DNA from: Ideonella paludis
GTDB lineage: Bacteria; Pseudomonadota; Gammaproteobacteria; Burkholderiales; Burkholderiaceae_C
NCBI RefSeq assembly: GCF_018069865.1
Contig: NZ_JAGQDG010000002.1
Location: 496,001-560,000, forward strand
Direction of reading: 5' to 3'
DNA: 64,000 bases
Shown here: positions 17,047 through 25,052 of the stretch, piece by piece
Layout of the letters: each line of letters opens with the position of its first letter
Numbering within the stretch: position 1 is the first letter of the stretch
Made by a program: the position numbers and the translations under genes
Notes under the pieces: model-generated
The model's input: only the letters and a program-made list of their open reading frames with translations
What the model was told of the DNA's origin: nothing
The model's database searches: none

Positions 17047-18011
17047 GTGAACACGTCTTGCCCTGGATCGGCTTGGCCGGGCCCACCGCCAGCGGCAAAA
17101 CGGCCCTGGCGCTGCGCCTGGCCCAGGCCCTGCCCATCGAGATCATCAGCGTGGATTCGGCCCTGATCTATCGCGGCATGGACATTGGCACGGCCAAGCC
17201 CACAGCAGCCGAACAGGCGCTGGTGCCGCATCACCTGATCGACATCCTGGACCCGACCGAGTCCTACTCGGCCGCCCGCTTTGTGCAAGACGCGCAAACG
17301 CTGATTGCCGCCGTCCACGCCCGGGGCCGCTGGCCAGTGCTGGTGGGCGGCACCATGCTGTACTTCAAGGCCTTGATCGATGGCATCGACGCCTTGCCCG
17401 CTGCGGACCCCACGGTGCGTGCCGCCTTGGATGACGAAGCCGCACGGCTGGGCTGGCCCGCCCTGCACGCCCAACTGGCGCAGGTCGACCCGACCACCGC
17501 CGCACGTTTGGCGCCCAATGACTCACAGCGGATACAGCGCGCCTTGGAAGTCTGGCGCGTCTCGGGCCAGCCGCTGTCATCCTTTCACACCCGGGGCGCC
17601 AACGACACGCCCCGTGCCGCGCCGCACTTGTTGCTCTCCCTGGAGCCCACCGAGCGCGCCTGGCTGCATGGCCGCATTCATCAGCGCTTTGAGCAGATGT
17701 GGGCCGCCAATTTTTTGGGCGAAGTGCAGGCGCTACGCGCCCGGGGTGACTTGCACCTGAACCTGCCCTCCATGCGCTGCGTGGGCTATCGCCAAGCTTG
17801 GGAGGCGCTGGACGCCGGGCTCAGCGGCGAGGCCCTGAAGGCTCAGGTGATCGAGACCGGCTGCGCCGCGACGCGGCAGTTGGGCAAACGCCAACTCACC
17901 TGGTTGCGCAGCATGCAGCGCAGCGCCTTGGCGGCCGAAAGCACAGAGACCGGCGATGCCCTGGTGGCCCAGGTCCTGGCTCAATGCGCGCTTTGGCGCA
18001 GCGGGTCTTGA
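17043..18011 (+). CDS. miaA: tRNA dimethylallyltransferase MiaA
   Basis: Prenyltransferase (322 aa) that adds a dimethylallyl group to A37 of tRNAs reading UNN codons. Visible motifs: P-loop [34 protein letters not shown] (substrate and Mg site); [22 protein letters not shown]; and [28 protein letters not shown] and [13 protein letters not shown] are the later conserved blocks. The ATG at 17043 overlaps the MFS stop as ATGA. In E. coli it follows mutL directly; here two genes are inserted between them. Confidence 0.97.
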   Translation: MSEHVLPWIGLAGPTASGKTALALRLAQALPIEIISVDSALIYRGMDIGTAKPTAAEQALVPHHLIDILDPTESYSAARFVQDAQTLIAAVHARGRWPVLVGGTMLYFKALIDGIDALPAADPTVRAALDDEAARLGWPALHAQLAQVDPTTAARLAPNDSQRIQRALEVWRVSGQPLSSFHTRGANDTPRAAPHLLLSLEPTERAWLHGRIHQRFEQMWAANFLGEVQALRARGDLHLNLPSMRCVGYRQAWEALDAGLSGEALKAQVIETGCAATRQLGKRQLTWLRSMQRSALAAESTETGDALVAQVLAQCALWRSGS

Positions 18012-18054
18012 CCTTGCTCAAGCCCTGAGCCTGGGGCACTGCCTACAGTGCCGC

Positions 18055-18828
18055 ATGCCTGTAACCCTCTATGACGATGGCAGCCACCGCTGCCTGATGT
18101 TCACCGACCTGGTGGACGACAGTGGCGCCTCGGACGCCGTGCAAGCCAACCAGTTTTTGATCGTGGACGGCGACACCGGCGCCATCCTCGACCCGGGTGG
18201 CAATCTCGCTTATAACGAGCTGTATCTCACCATGACGCGTCACTTTGCGCCGCACAAGCTGTCGGCCATCTTGGCCTCACATGCCGACCCGGACATCATC
18301 GCCTCGCTCGACCGCTGGACCACCTCCACGCAGGCCAGCATCTATGTCTCCAAGGTGTGGGAGCGCTTTGTGCCGCACTTCTGCAAGCCAGGCAAAACCA
18401 CAGGCCGCATCGTGGGCATCCCCGACGCGGGTCTGCGCATTCGCATTGGCCGCAACGAGGTCTGGGCCCTGCCTGCGCACTTCTTGCACGCCGAGGGCAA
18501 CTTTCAGTTCTGGGACCCGGTCAGCAAGATCTTGTTCTCGGGCGATCTGGGCGTGTCCATGGTCTCAGGCTCTGTGGCCCGAGCGCCGGTGGAGTCCTTG
18601 GCGGAGTTGATGCCCAGCATGGCCGCCTTTCACCAGCGCTATATGGCGTCCAACAAGGTCTTGCGCCTGTGGGCCGACATGGTGGCCGACTTGCCCATCG
18701 CGATGATGGTGCCGCAGCACGGCGCGCCGCTCGCCGGCCCAGCCGTCAAAGAGTTCATCGCTTGGGTGCGCGGCTTGGCCTGCGGCGTGGACCTGATGGG
18801 CCCCGCCCACTACCGCCTGCCGGCTTGA
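18055..18828 (+). CDS. MBL-fold di-iron protein (ODP/flavodiiron-like)
   Basis: Metallo-beta-lactamase-fold protein of 257 aa resembling the oxygen-binding di-iron domain family and the MBL half of flavodiiron proteins, but without a flavodoxin domain. Candidate metal ligands are the H-x-D-x-D motif of LASHADPDIIASL (about residues 79-83), H of LPAHFLHAEGNF (two His), D of LFSGDLGVSM, and H of MVPQHGAP. ADPDI instead of the usual HxExDH resembles the non-hydrolytic, O2/NO-reactive branch. The start at 18055 is preceded by a 43-base gap after miaA. It might sense or reduce O2, NO or peroxide; this is inference. Confidence 0.78.
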   Translation: MPVTLYDDGSHRCLMFTDLVDDSGASDAVQANQFLIVDGDTGAILDPGGNLAYNELYLTMTRHFAPHKLSAILASHADPDIIASLDRWTTSTQASIYVSKVWERFVPHFCKPGKTTGRIVGIPDAGLRIRIGRNEVWALPAHFLHAEGNFQFWDPVSKILFSGDLGVSMVSGSVARAPVESLAELMPSMAAFHQRYMASNKVLRLWADMVADLPIAMMVPQHGAPLAGPAVKEFIAWVRGLACGVDLMGPAHYRLPA

Positions 18829-18832
18829 GGCC

Positions 18833-19639
18833 TCAGCCCGCGTTGACCGAGCGGGTTTCGTCACGGCGCGGCTGAATGGGCGCCGCGCGCACGCAGTTGC
18901 GGCCCGCTTCTTTGGCTGCGTTCAGGGCGGCTTCGGCCTCATGCACCAGCGCGTCCAGCGCCAGTTGGCCGCCATGGACATGGGCTACCCCCACGCTCAC
19001 GGTGACCACCACATGGGCCTGCTCCCACAAGAAGGGCGTGGAAGCCACTTGCTGGCGAATGCGCTCTGCCGCGTCCAGCGCACCCAGCGGGTCGGTGTGG
19101 GGCAGGTAGACCGACATCTCGGCCCCGCCAAAGCGGGCCAAGAGGTCAGACTGGCGCAGCGTGGCGCTGATGCGGCGGGTGACCTCCAGCAAGATGGCGT
19201 CGCCACAGCGTTGGCCCAGGTTGTCGTTGATGCGGCGCAGGTGGTCGGCGTCGATCAGCAGCAAGGCGCCGTTGTCACCGTAGCGGCGGCAGCGCGACCA
19301 CTCGCGCTCAGCCAAACGCAAGAACTGGCGGCGATTGCTCACACCCGTCAGTTCGTCTTCCAGGCTCAAGGCTTCACGCTGTGAGGCGGACTGCGCCAGT
19401 GTGCGCGCCAGATGCAAGGCCACACCGCCGGCCAATAACGCCGGCATCAGTGCCAACACGCCTGCCAGGGCCGCTGTGCTCCAGGACACACCGTCCAGGA
19501 CCACCAAAAGTGTGGCCACACCCGCTGCGACCAAACCGCCCACACCAGCTTGAAACATCCACGCCGAGCCCAGGCTGAAGCGGCTGACCCACTGGGCCAA
19601 ACGCTGCGGCCAGGCGGGGCTTGTGTCTTTCGTCGTCAT
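18833..19639 (-). CDS. membrane GGDEF-domain protein with degenerate active site (GGAEM)
   Basis: 268 aa. Two hydrophobic segments (about residues 30-48 and 55-78) anchor a single GGDEF domain that begins DELTGVSNRRQFL (residue 95). The metal-binding D-x-D is kept (LLIDADHLRRIND, 130-132) and the allosteric I-site RxxD is intact (RQSD, 162-165, exactly five residues before the signature). The signature itself reads GGAEM (171-175) instead of GG(D/E)EF, losing the catalytic acidic third residue. The protein is therefore probably a c-di-GMP-binding effector or a dead cyclase. The start at 19639 removes a non-conserved extension. It is convergent with the MBL gene with a 4-base gap. Confidence 0.85.
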   Translation of the reverse strand: MTTKDTSPAWPQRLAQWVSRFSLGSAWMFQAGVGGLVAAGVATLLVVLDGVSWSTAALAGVLALMPALLAGGVALHLARTLAQSASQREALSLEDELTGVSNRRQFLRLAEREWSRCRRYGDNGALLLIDADHLRRINDNLGQRCGDAILLEVTRRISATLRQSDLLARFGGAEMSVYLPHTDPLGALDAAERIRQQVASTPFLWEQAHVVVTVSVGVAHVHGGQLALDALVHEAEAALNAAKEAGRNCVRAAPIQPRRDETRSVNAG

Positions 19640-19854
19640 CTCAAAGAGTCCTTTTGCGCGGGAGTCCGACTCACTTCGGCCATTTGGCCCCCCAACTGTA
19701 GGCCATGCCTGTGACAAAACCGCTCGTCTGAAGCCCGAGTATCTCGCCTGCCTGCCGATTGCGCAGAGCCTCTGTGTGGAATTAGGGGGAGCGATTTCCC
19801 AGGTGACACGCTGGCTCGCCGGTTGGGGGCTTGCGAACGCCCTGAAAACCACCT

Positions 19855-19870
19855 AAAGTGATATCACTTT
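19855..19870. promoter_or_regulatory. perfect 16-bp palindrome upstream of the SPFH gene (candidate operator)
   Basis: AAAGTGATATCACTTT is a perfect 16-bp palindrome, 23 bases before the GTG start of the SPFH gene. Its position and symmetry fit an operator for a dimeric repressor. The Arc-type ribbon-helix-helix protein encoded two genes downstream is the obvious candidate, but a GntR- or PadR-type regulator elsewhere is possible. Confidence 0.7.
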
Positions 19871-19893
19871 GATTCCACTTACGGAGGGCTCTC

Positions 19894-20793
19894 GTGTCCA
19901 ATTTCGCACATACGTACTCGGACCGCACGTTTCACTCCAGCAATGGCTATCTGATGGCGGGGCTGGGCATTGCCGCCATCGTGCTGGCCGCTGGTCTGCC
20001 GCTCTCCGGGGCCACGCTCGATATGGGCATCTGGGCGGCTGCGCTGTCGCTGGGCCTGGCCGTGCTCGGGGTCATCAGCTTGGTGGGCCTGTACATGCAG
20101 CAGCCCAACACCTGCACGCTGCTGAACTTGTTTGGCGCCTACAAGGGCACGGACCGCGCAGAGGGCCTGCGCTGGGCCAACCCCTTGCTGGCCAAGCGGC
20201 GCTTGTCACTGCGGGCGCGCAACCAAAACACGCCCACGCTGAAGGTGAACGACAAGCGTGGCAACCCGATTGAAATCAGCGCGGCCGTGGTCTGGCGCGT
20301 CAACGACGCGGCCCGCGCGGCCTACTCCGTGGACGACTTTGAGCTGTATGTCCGCGTGCAGGCCGAGGCCGGCTTGCGCCACTTGGCGTCGCTCTACGCC
20401 TACGACGAAGGCGAGCACCCCGACAGTGGCGAGATCACCCTGCGCGGCAGTGTCGATGAAGTTACCCAAGGCCTGCGCCAAGAGCTGCAGGCCCGCTGTG
20501 GCGATGCCGGTGTGGAGGTGATGGACGCCAAGCTCACCCACCTCGCCTATGCACCCGAGATCGCCCAGGTCATGCTGCGCCGCCAGCAGGCGGAAGCCGT
20601 GATCAGCGCCCGGGCCAAGATCGTGCAAGGGGCAGTGAGCATGGTGGAAGCAGCGCTCAAGGGCCTGTCCGAGCGCTCCATCGTCGAGTTGGACGACGAG
20701 CGCAAAGCCGCCATGGTGTCCAATCTGCTGGTCGTGCTGTGCTCCGACCGCGAGACCCAGCCCATCGTCAACACCGGCACCCTCTACAACTGA
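19894..20793 (+). CDS. SPFH/band-7 domain membrane protein
   Basis: 299 aa. The N-terminus holds two hydrophobic segments (about 22-42 and 48-70), then an SPFH (stomatin/prohibitin/flotillin) domain: CTLLNLFGAYKGTDRAEGLRWANPLL, RGNPIEISAAVVWRVND, and ITLRGSVDEVTQGLRQELQARCGDAGVEVMDAKLTHLAYAPEIAQVMLRRQQAEAVISARAKIV in later segments. The start is GTG 19894 with a strong GGAGGG at 19883-19888. SPFH proteins oligomerise in membrane microdomains and often modulate proteases. It is the first gene of a run with an Arc-type regulator (22-base gap) and an ABC exporter (19-base gap). Confidence 0.88.
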   Translation: MSNFAHTYSDRTFHSSNGYLMAGLGIAAIVLAAGLPLSGATLDMGIWAAALSLGLAVLGVISLVGLYMQQPNTCTLLNLFGAYKGTDRAEGLRWANPLLAKRRLSLRARNQNTPTLKVNDKRGNPIEISAAVVWRVNDAARAAYSVDDFELYVRVQAEAGLRHLASLYAYDEGEHPDSGEITLRGSVDEVTQGLRQELQARCGDAGVEVMDAKLTHLAYAPEIAQVMLRRQQAEAVISARAKIVQGAVSMVEAALKGLSERSIVELDDERKAAMVSNLLVVLCSDRETQPIVNTGTLYN

Positions 20794-20815
20794 GCAAGCG
20801 AAGGCCTTTGCCTCC

Positions 20816-21007
20816 ATGGCCAGCCCCGGCAAAAAGTCCTACCCTCTGCGCATCGACCCGGCCCTCTGGGCCGAGATCGAGCGCTTGGCGGCTCAGGAGT
20901 TGCGCAGCGCCAATGCGCAGGTGGAGTACCTGCTGCGTGAGGCCCTGGCACGGCGCGGTCGAGTGCCTGCACCATCCGACCCCGAGGACCAGCGCAACGG
21001 CGAGTGA
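20816..21007 (+). CDS. Arc-type ribbon-helix-helix DNA-binding protein
   Basis: 63-residue protein with a basic N-terminal strand and two helices: KKSYPLRIDPALWAEIERLAAQELRSANAQVEYLLREALARRG. PLRIDPALW is the RHH DNA-contact strand, and SANAQVEYLLREAL is the dimerisation helix of Arc/MetJ-type repressors. It sits between the SPFH gene and the ABC exporter, 19 bases before the latter. No toxin-like partner is adjacent, so a transcriptional regulator of this locus is favoured over an antitoxin. Confidence 0.82.
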   Translation: MASPGKKSYPLRIDPALWAEIERLAAQELRSANAQVEYLLREALARRGRVPAPSDPEDQRNGE

Positions 21008-21026
21008 GCCCGCCTACACTGGCGGT

Positions 21027-22811
21027 ATGGCTTCTGACTCTGACCGCCCTAAGGGCAGCTCCCCCAAATCGCTCTCGGGCCTCGCGCCCTTTTTGAAACC
21101 CTATCGGGGCCGCATCGCGCTGGCCCTGGCCTTTATGGTGCTGGCTGCGGGGGCCACGCTGGCCTTGCCCATGGCGCTCAAGACCTTGGTGGACGAGGGC
21201 TTGGTGGGCGCGGCGCCGGGGGACCGGATGATGGCGCTGCGCGGGCACTTTGGTGCGCTGTTTGGGGTGGCGGCGGCGCTGGGCTTGTTCTCGGCCCTGC
21301 GCTTTTACATGGTGAGTTGGCTGGGTGAGCGCGTCACGGCCGATCTGCGCAATGCCGTCTATGCCCATGTGGTGCGCCAAAGCCCAGCCTTTTTTGAAAC
21401 CACGGCGACCGGCGAGGTCCTGAGCCGCCTGACCACGGACACCACCCTGGTGCAGACCGTGGTGGGCTCCAGCCTGAGCATGGGCTTGCGCAATGTGGTG
21501 ATGGGTGTTGGCGCCCTGGGCCTGCTGATTGCCACCAACCCCTATGTGATGGTGCAGGTGCTGGGCATTTTGGTGCTGGTGGTGCTGCCCGCGCTGATGT
21601 TTGGCCGCCGCGTGCGCAAGCTCTCGCGTGCCAGCCAAGACCGGGTCGCCGACACCAGCGCCATCGCGGCCGAAGTGCTGAACGCCATCCCCGTCGTGCA
21701 GAGCTATACCCAAGAGGGACGAGAAGCCCATCGCTTTGACGGCGCCACCGAGGCCGCCTTCGACACCGCCCGCAAGCGCACCCGCCTGCGCGCCGTGCTG
21801 GTGGCCTTCCTCATCACCGCCACGTTTGGCGCATTGTTGTGGGGGCTTTACCAGGGCACGCAAGCAGTGCTCAAGGGTGAAATCACCCCAGGACATTTGG
21901 GCCAAACCGTGCTCTATGTCATCACCTTGGCCGGTTCGGTGGCGGTGCTCTCAGAAGTCTATGGCGACCTGCTGCGCGCAGCGGGGGCGACCGAGCGCTT
22001 GATGGAGTTGCTGCATGCCACCTCCCCCGTCACTTCTCCTGCACAGCCCAAGGCCTTGCCGGCCACCCAAGGCGGCTCGGCCCTGACGCTCGAAGGCGTG
22101 AACTTTCATTACCCCTCGCGACCCGACCAAGCCGCTCTCCAAGGCCTGAGCTTGGATGTCCGGCCCGGCGAAACCGTGGCCTTGGTGGGCCCCAGTGGCG
22201 CGGGCAAGACGACGATGTTCCAACTGCTGCTGCGCTTCTATGACGTGGCATCGGGGCGGGTGCTGCTGGACGGCGTGGACGTGCGCGAGGTCGATCTGCA
22301 AGATTTGCGTGGCCGCATTGGCATCGTGCCGCAGGACAGCGTGATCTTCTCGACCTCGGCGATGGAGAACATCCGCTATGGGCGCCCTGAGGCCAGCGAC
22401 GCCGAGGTCATCGCCGCAGCCAAGGCCGCTTATGCGCACGACTTCATCATGGCGCTGCCGGGCGGCTACGACAGCTTTTTGGGTGAACGCGGCGTGCGCC
22501 TCTCCGGCGGCCAGCGCCAGCGCATCAGCATTGCCCGCGCCATGCTCAAAAACCCACCGCTGCTGCTGCTGGACGAGGCTACCAGTGCCTTGGACGCAGA
22601 GAGCGAGCGCATGGTGCAGGCCGCGCTGGAAAGCGCGATGAAAGACCGCACCACACTGGTGATTGCCCACCGCCTGGCCACCGTTCAGCGGGCCGACCGC
22701 ATCGTGGTGCTCGAAGGCGGACAAATCCAAGAGCAAGGCACCCATGCCGAATTGGTGGCGCGCGGAGGGCTGTATGCCAAGCTGGCAGCCATGCAATTCG
22801 GTGCCGCCTAG
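21027..22811 (+). CDS. ABC exporter, fused permease/ATPase (MsbA/ABCB type)
   Basis: Half-transporter of 594 aa. The N-terminal half has six hydrophobic helices (from RIALALAFMVLAAGATLALPMALKTLVDEGL) and the coupling region VADTSAIAAEVLNAIPVVQSYTQE. The nucleotide-binding domain has Walker A GPSGAGKTTMF, Q-loop GIVPQDSVIFS, signature RLSGGQRQRISIARA, Walker B LLLLDEATSALD and H-loop VIAHRLAT. The start at 21027 gives a short polar N-terminus; the frame is open further back but overlaps the regulator. Substrate (lipid, drug or peptide) is not predictable. It probably belongs with the SPFH/Arc genes; thyA starts 39 bases after its stop. Confidence 0.93.
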   Translation: MASDSDRPKGSSPKSLSGLAPFLKPYRGRIALALAFMVLAAGATLALPMALKTLVDEGLVGAAPGDRMMALRGHFGALFGVAAALGLFSALRFYMVSWLGERVTADLRNAVYAHVVRQSPAFFETTATGEVLSRLTTDTTLVQTVVGSSLSMGLRNVVMGVGALGLLIATNPYVMVQVLGILVLVVLPALMFGRRVRKLSRASQDRVADTSAIAAEVLNAIPVVQSYTQEGREAHRFDGATEAAFDTARKRTRLRAVLVAFLITATFGALLWGLYQGTQAVLKGEITPGHLGQTVLYVITLAGSVAVLSEVYGDLLRAAGATERLMELLHATSPVTSPAQPKALPATQGGSALTLEGVNFHYPSRPDQAALQGLSLDVRPGETVALVGPSGAGKTTMFQLLLRFYDVASGRVLLDGVDVREVDLQDLRGRIGIVPQDSVIFSTSAMENIRYGRPEASDAEVIAAAKAAYAHDFIMALPGGYDSFLGERGVRLSGGQRQRISIARAMLKNPPLLLLDEATSALDAESERMVQAALESAMKDRTTLVIAHRLATVQRADRIVVLEGGQIQEQGTHAELVARGGLYAKLAAMQFGAA

Positions 22812-22850
22812 AATCAACCCTCCTGCCCTTTAGCCAGTGTCTTGATCACC

Positions 22851-23681
22851 GTGACTCGCCCTATCCGCTCCCAGTACGAAGACTTTATGCGCCATGTCTA
22901 TGAGCATGGTGTGGCCAAGGGGGACCGCACGGGTACCGGCACGCGCAGCGTGTTCGGGCATCAAATGCGCTTTGACCTGAATGAAGGCTTCCCCTTGGTG
23001 ACCACCAAAAAGGTGTTCCTCAAGGCCATCATCGTGGAGCTGCTGTGGTTCTTGCGCGGCGACAGCAATGTGAAGTGGCTGCAAGAGCGTGGCTGCACCA
23101 TCTGGGACGAGTGGGCGCGTGAAGACGGCGACCTGGGGCCGGTGTATGGCGTGCAATGGCGTAACTGGCCGACGCCCGACGGTGGCCACATCGACCAAAT
23201 CAGCGAGGTGGTCCAGCAGCTCAAGACCAACCCCGATTCGCGCCGCATCATCGTGAGCGCCTGGAACGTGGCTGATCTGAGCAAGATGGCACTGATGCCC
23301 TGCCATGCCTTCTTCCAGTTCTATGTGGCGCCTGCCACCGAGCCGGGCGGGCGTGGGCGCTTGAGCTGCCAGCTCTATCAGCGCAGCGCCGACATCTTCT
23401 TGGGCGTGCCCTTCAATATCGCCAGCTACGCGCTGCTGACGCATATGCTGGCCCAGCAATGCGACCTGGATGTGGGCGACTTCATCTGGACCGGTGGCGA
23501 CTGCCACCTCTATACCAACCACTTCGAGCAGGTGGAGACCCAACTGGCGCGCGCCCCTCTGCCCTACCCTGTGCTGAACATCAAGCGCAAGCCCGCCTCG
23601 ATCTTCGACTACGAGTTCGAGGACTTTGAGGTGCTGGAGTATCAACACCACCCGGCGATCAAGGCGCCGGTCGCGGTCTGA
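22851..23681 (+). CDS. thyA: thymidylate synthase ThyA
   Basis: Folate-dependent enzyme (276 aa) making dTMP from dUMP with methylenetetrahydrofolate. Key blocks: [32 protein letters not shown] (phosphate-binding Arg pair), [12 protein letters not shown] with the nucleophilic Cys, [25 protein letters not shown], and GDCHLYTNH. The GTG at 22851 gives [16 protein letters not shown], matching relatives; an in-frame TTG at 22842 is possible. No clear ribosome-binding site is visible for either. It ends at a strong terminator. folA lies 2.1 kb downstream but is not adjacent. Confidence 0.97.
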   Translation: MTRPIRSQYEDFMRHVYEHGVAKGDRTGTGTRSVFGHQMRFDLNEGFPLVTTKKVFLKAIIVELLWFLRGDSNVKWLQERGCTIWDEWAREDGDLGPVYGVQWRNWPTPDGGHIDQISEVVQQLKTNPDSRRIIVSAWNVADLSKMALMPCHAFFQFYVAPATEPGGRGRLSCQLYQRSADIFLGVPFNIASYALLTHMLAQQCDLDVGDFIWTGGDCHLYTNHFEQVETQLARAPLPYPVLNIKRKPASIFDYEFEDFEVLEYQHHPAIKAPVAV

Positions 23682-23700
23682 GGAGACAGACCGCCACGCA

Positions 23701-23730
23701 AAAAGGGGCCGAGGCCCCTTTTGCTTTTTT
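23701..23730. terminator. bidirectional terminator between thyA and the OMP gene
   Basis: Stem AAAAGGGGC / GCCCCTTTT with a CGAG loop; T-rich sequence follows on the plus strand (TTTTGCTTTTTT) and A-rich sequence precedes it. It sits between the thyA stop (23681) and the stop of the minus-strand OMP gene (23748), so it can serve both. Confidence 0.9.
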
Positions 23731-23747
23731 GAGCCCCAGAAGGGTGC

Positions 23748-24278
23748 TCAGAAGCCGTACTTCAAACCGAGCGCCAACACGGAAACGTCGGACGCTACAC
23801 GCTGATACTCACCGCGAACAGAAAGCTGCTTCGTGAGCGCGTAGTCCGCACCCAAGCCATAGATCAAGCCGCTGTCAGTGCCGGAACCTCTATAGCTGGT
23901 GGGCGCCGATCCAGCCGTCACGGCGTAGGATTCCTTCACTTGGAGGGTGCCGTATCCCAGACGACCGAAAACACTGAACTGATCGGTCAAGGGCAGTGTG
24001 CCGATCGCCGACAAATCAATGGAGCGAAAGCGGTAGGACTCCGTCCACTTGTTGGCGCCTTCGGTGTAGCTCTTGGTGTCGGACCCGATGAAGCGGTAGC
24101 CCAGCTCAGCGGCCCAATTCTTGTTGAATTGGTAGCCCCCTGCCAAGGAGAACCCTTGATCAGACCCACCGCCTGAGTAGCGCGTCTTGGCGACATCACC
24201 CGCCACATAGAAGTCACCCGCTTGCGCAGCGCCACAAGCACCCATCACCAACGCGGCCAGAGCCAACACTTTTTTCAT
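23748..24278 (-). CDS. OmpA-like/opacity small outer-membrane beta-barrel
   Basis: 176 aa with signal peptide MKKVLALAALVMGACGAAQA and an eight-strand barrel pattern (GDFYVAGDVAKTRY, GFSLAGGYQFNKNWAAELGYRF, FSVFGRLGYGTLQV, GLIYGLGADYALTKQLSVRGEYQRV), ending LALGLKYGF. The terminal Phe is the usual OMP C-terminal signal. It has no OmpA peptidoglycan-binding domain. The start at 24278 gives a clean signal peptide; the frame extends upstream without one. Function unknown; small barrels of this type are often adhesins or stress-induced porin-like proteins. Confidence 0.88.
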   Translation of the reverse strand: MKKVLALAALVMGACGAAQAGDFYVAGDVAKTRYSGGGSDQGFSLAGGYQFNKNWAAELGYRFIGSDTKSYTEGANKWTESYRFRSIDLSAIGTLPLTDQFSVFGRLGYGTLQVKESYAVTAGSAPTSYRGSGTDSGLIYGLGADYALTKQLSVRGEYQRVASDVSVLALGLKYGF

Positions 24279-24362
24279 CACAACACCTTCAAAGTTAACA
24301 CGCCATCCGTCGGCGCTGTCGGCATTGTCTGCAAGGCATCTCAAGACTATCTCTTGGAAGAC

Positions 24363-24893
24363 TCAAGACTTCTTCAAGACAACGTCCTCAGGCGCCCGCC
24401 TTGACGGGCCAGAGATGAGAGAAGGCGGCTGAACGTGCTGCAGCAGCGGGACCTCTGCGCGGAGCACTCGCCAATCCGTGAGAAGCGCTCGGTGGGCTTT
24501 GGAGAAATGCGTGGGGGCAACGGTGAGTTGGTACTGATGAGGGCCACGGCTGACAAAGGACGCCACCGGAACATCGGTGAGCACATCGAGCAGAGACACA
24601 CCATCAGCGAGGGCAATGAGAATGATGGCTCGACGCCATTCCAGACGCCCGGTCCTCTCTTCGCGCAACAGCAGCGCAGGTTGATCCGAAGCGCTGCTTT
24701 CACGGTGAGAGACGACCACATAGGTGCGCCCATCCAGCAGCAGCAGCGGCGAGCTGGGCAGGGCCTCAGGCCCGCGGCCGACATGCCCCACCAGCAGCCC
24801 AAGGGATAGGCTGGCGGCGACCCAAGCCAGGCCCCATCTCGACCGCCACATCCGCCACACCTTGAATGCCCCAACCCGTTCTCGCCAACTCAC
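24363..24893 (-). CDS. hypothetical membrane-anchored protein
   Basis: Not recognised. 176 aa from a GTG start at 24893 with GAGG seven bases upstream. Basic N-terminus (RERVGAFKVWRMWRSRWG), one hydrophobic segment (LAWVAASLSLGLLVGHV, about residues 23-39), then a soluble domain with several beta-like stretches (LLLLDGRTYVVVSHRE, ALLLREERTGRLEWRRAIILIAL). An ATG at 24851 is an alternative start. It is divergent from the response regulator gene, with 159 bases between starts, so the two may share control. Coding status is inferred from frame length and the plausible transmembrane start. Confidence 0.5.
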   Translation of the reverse strand: MSWRERVGAFKVWRMWRSRWGLAWVAASLSLGLLVGHVGRGPEALPSSPLLLLDGRTYVVVSHRESSASDQPALLLREERTGRLEWRRAIILIALADGVSLLDVLTDVPVASFVSRGPHQYQLTVAPTHFSKAHRALLTDWRVLRAEVPLLQHVQPPSLISGPSRRAPEDVVLKKS

Positions 24894-25052
24894 CGCAATG
24901 CCTCAGTCCATGCCTCTGCGGCCAAGGTGCACCCTGGCCTGCATGGCGAATGTGGCGCATGACGCCACGCTTGAGCTCAATGGAAGCTAAAGCCCGGCTA
25001 AAGATTTGAAACAGGGCGTCGATCATTTAGACCTGACAATTCAAGGCAAATC

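Noticed and set aside
20816-21007. Toxin-antitoxin module
   Set aside because: Only an RHH protein is present; no adjacent toxin-like ORF was seen.
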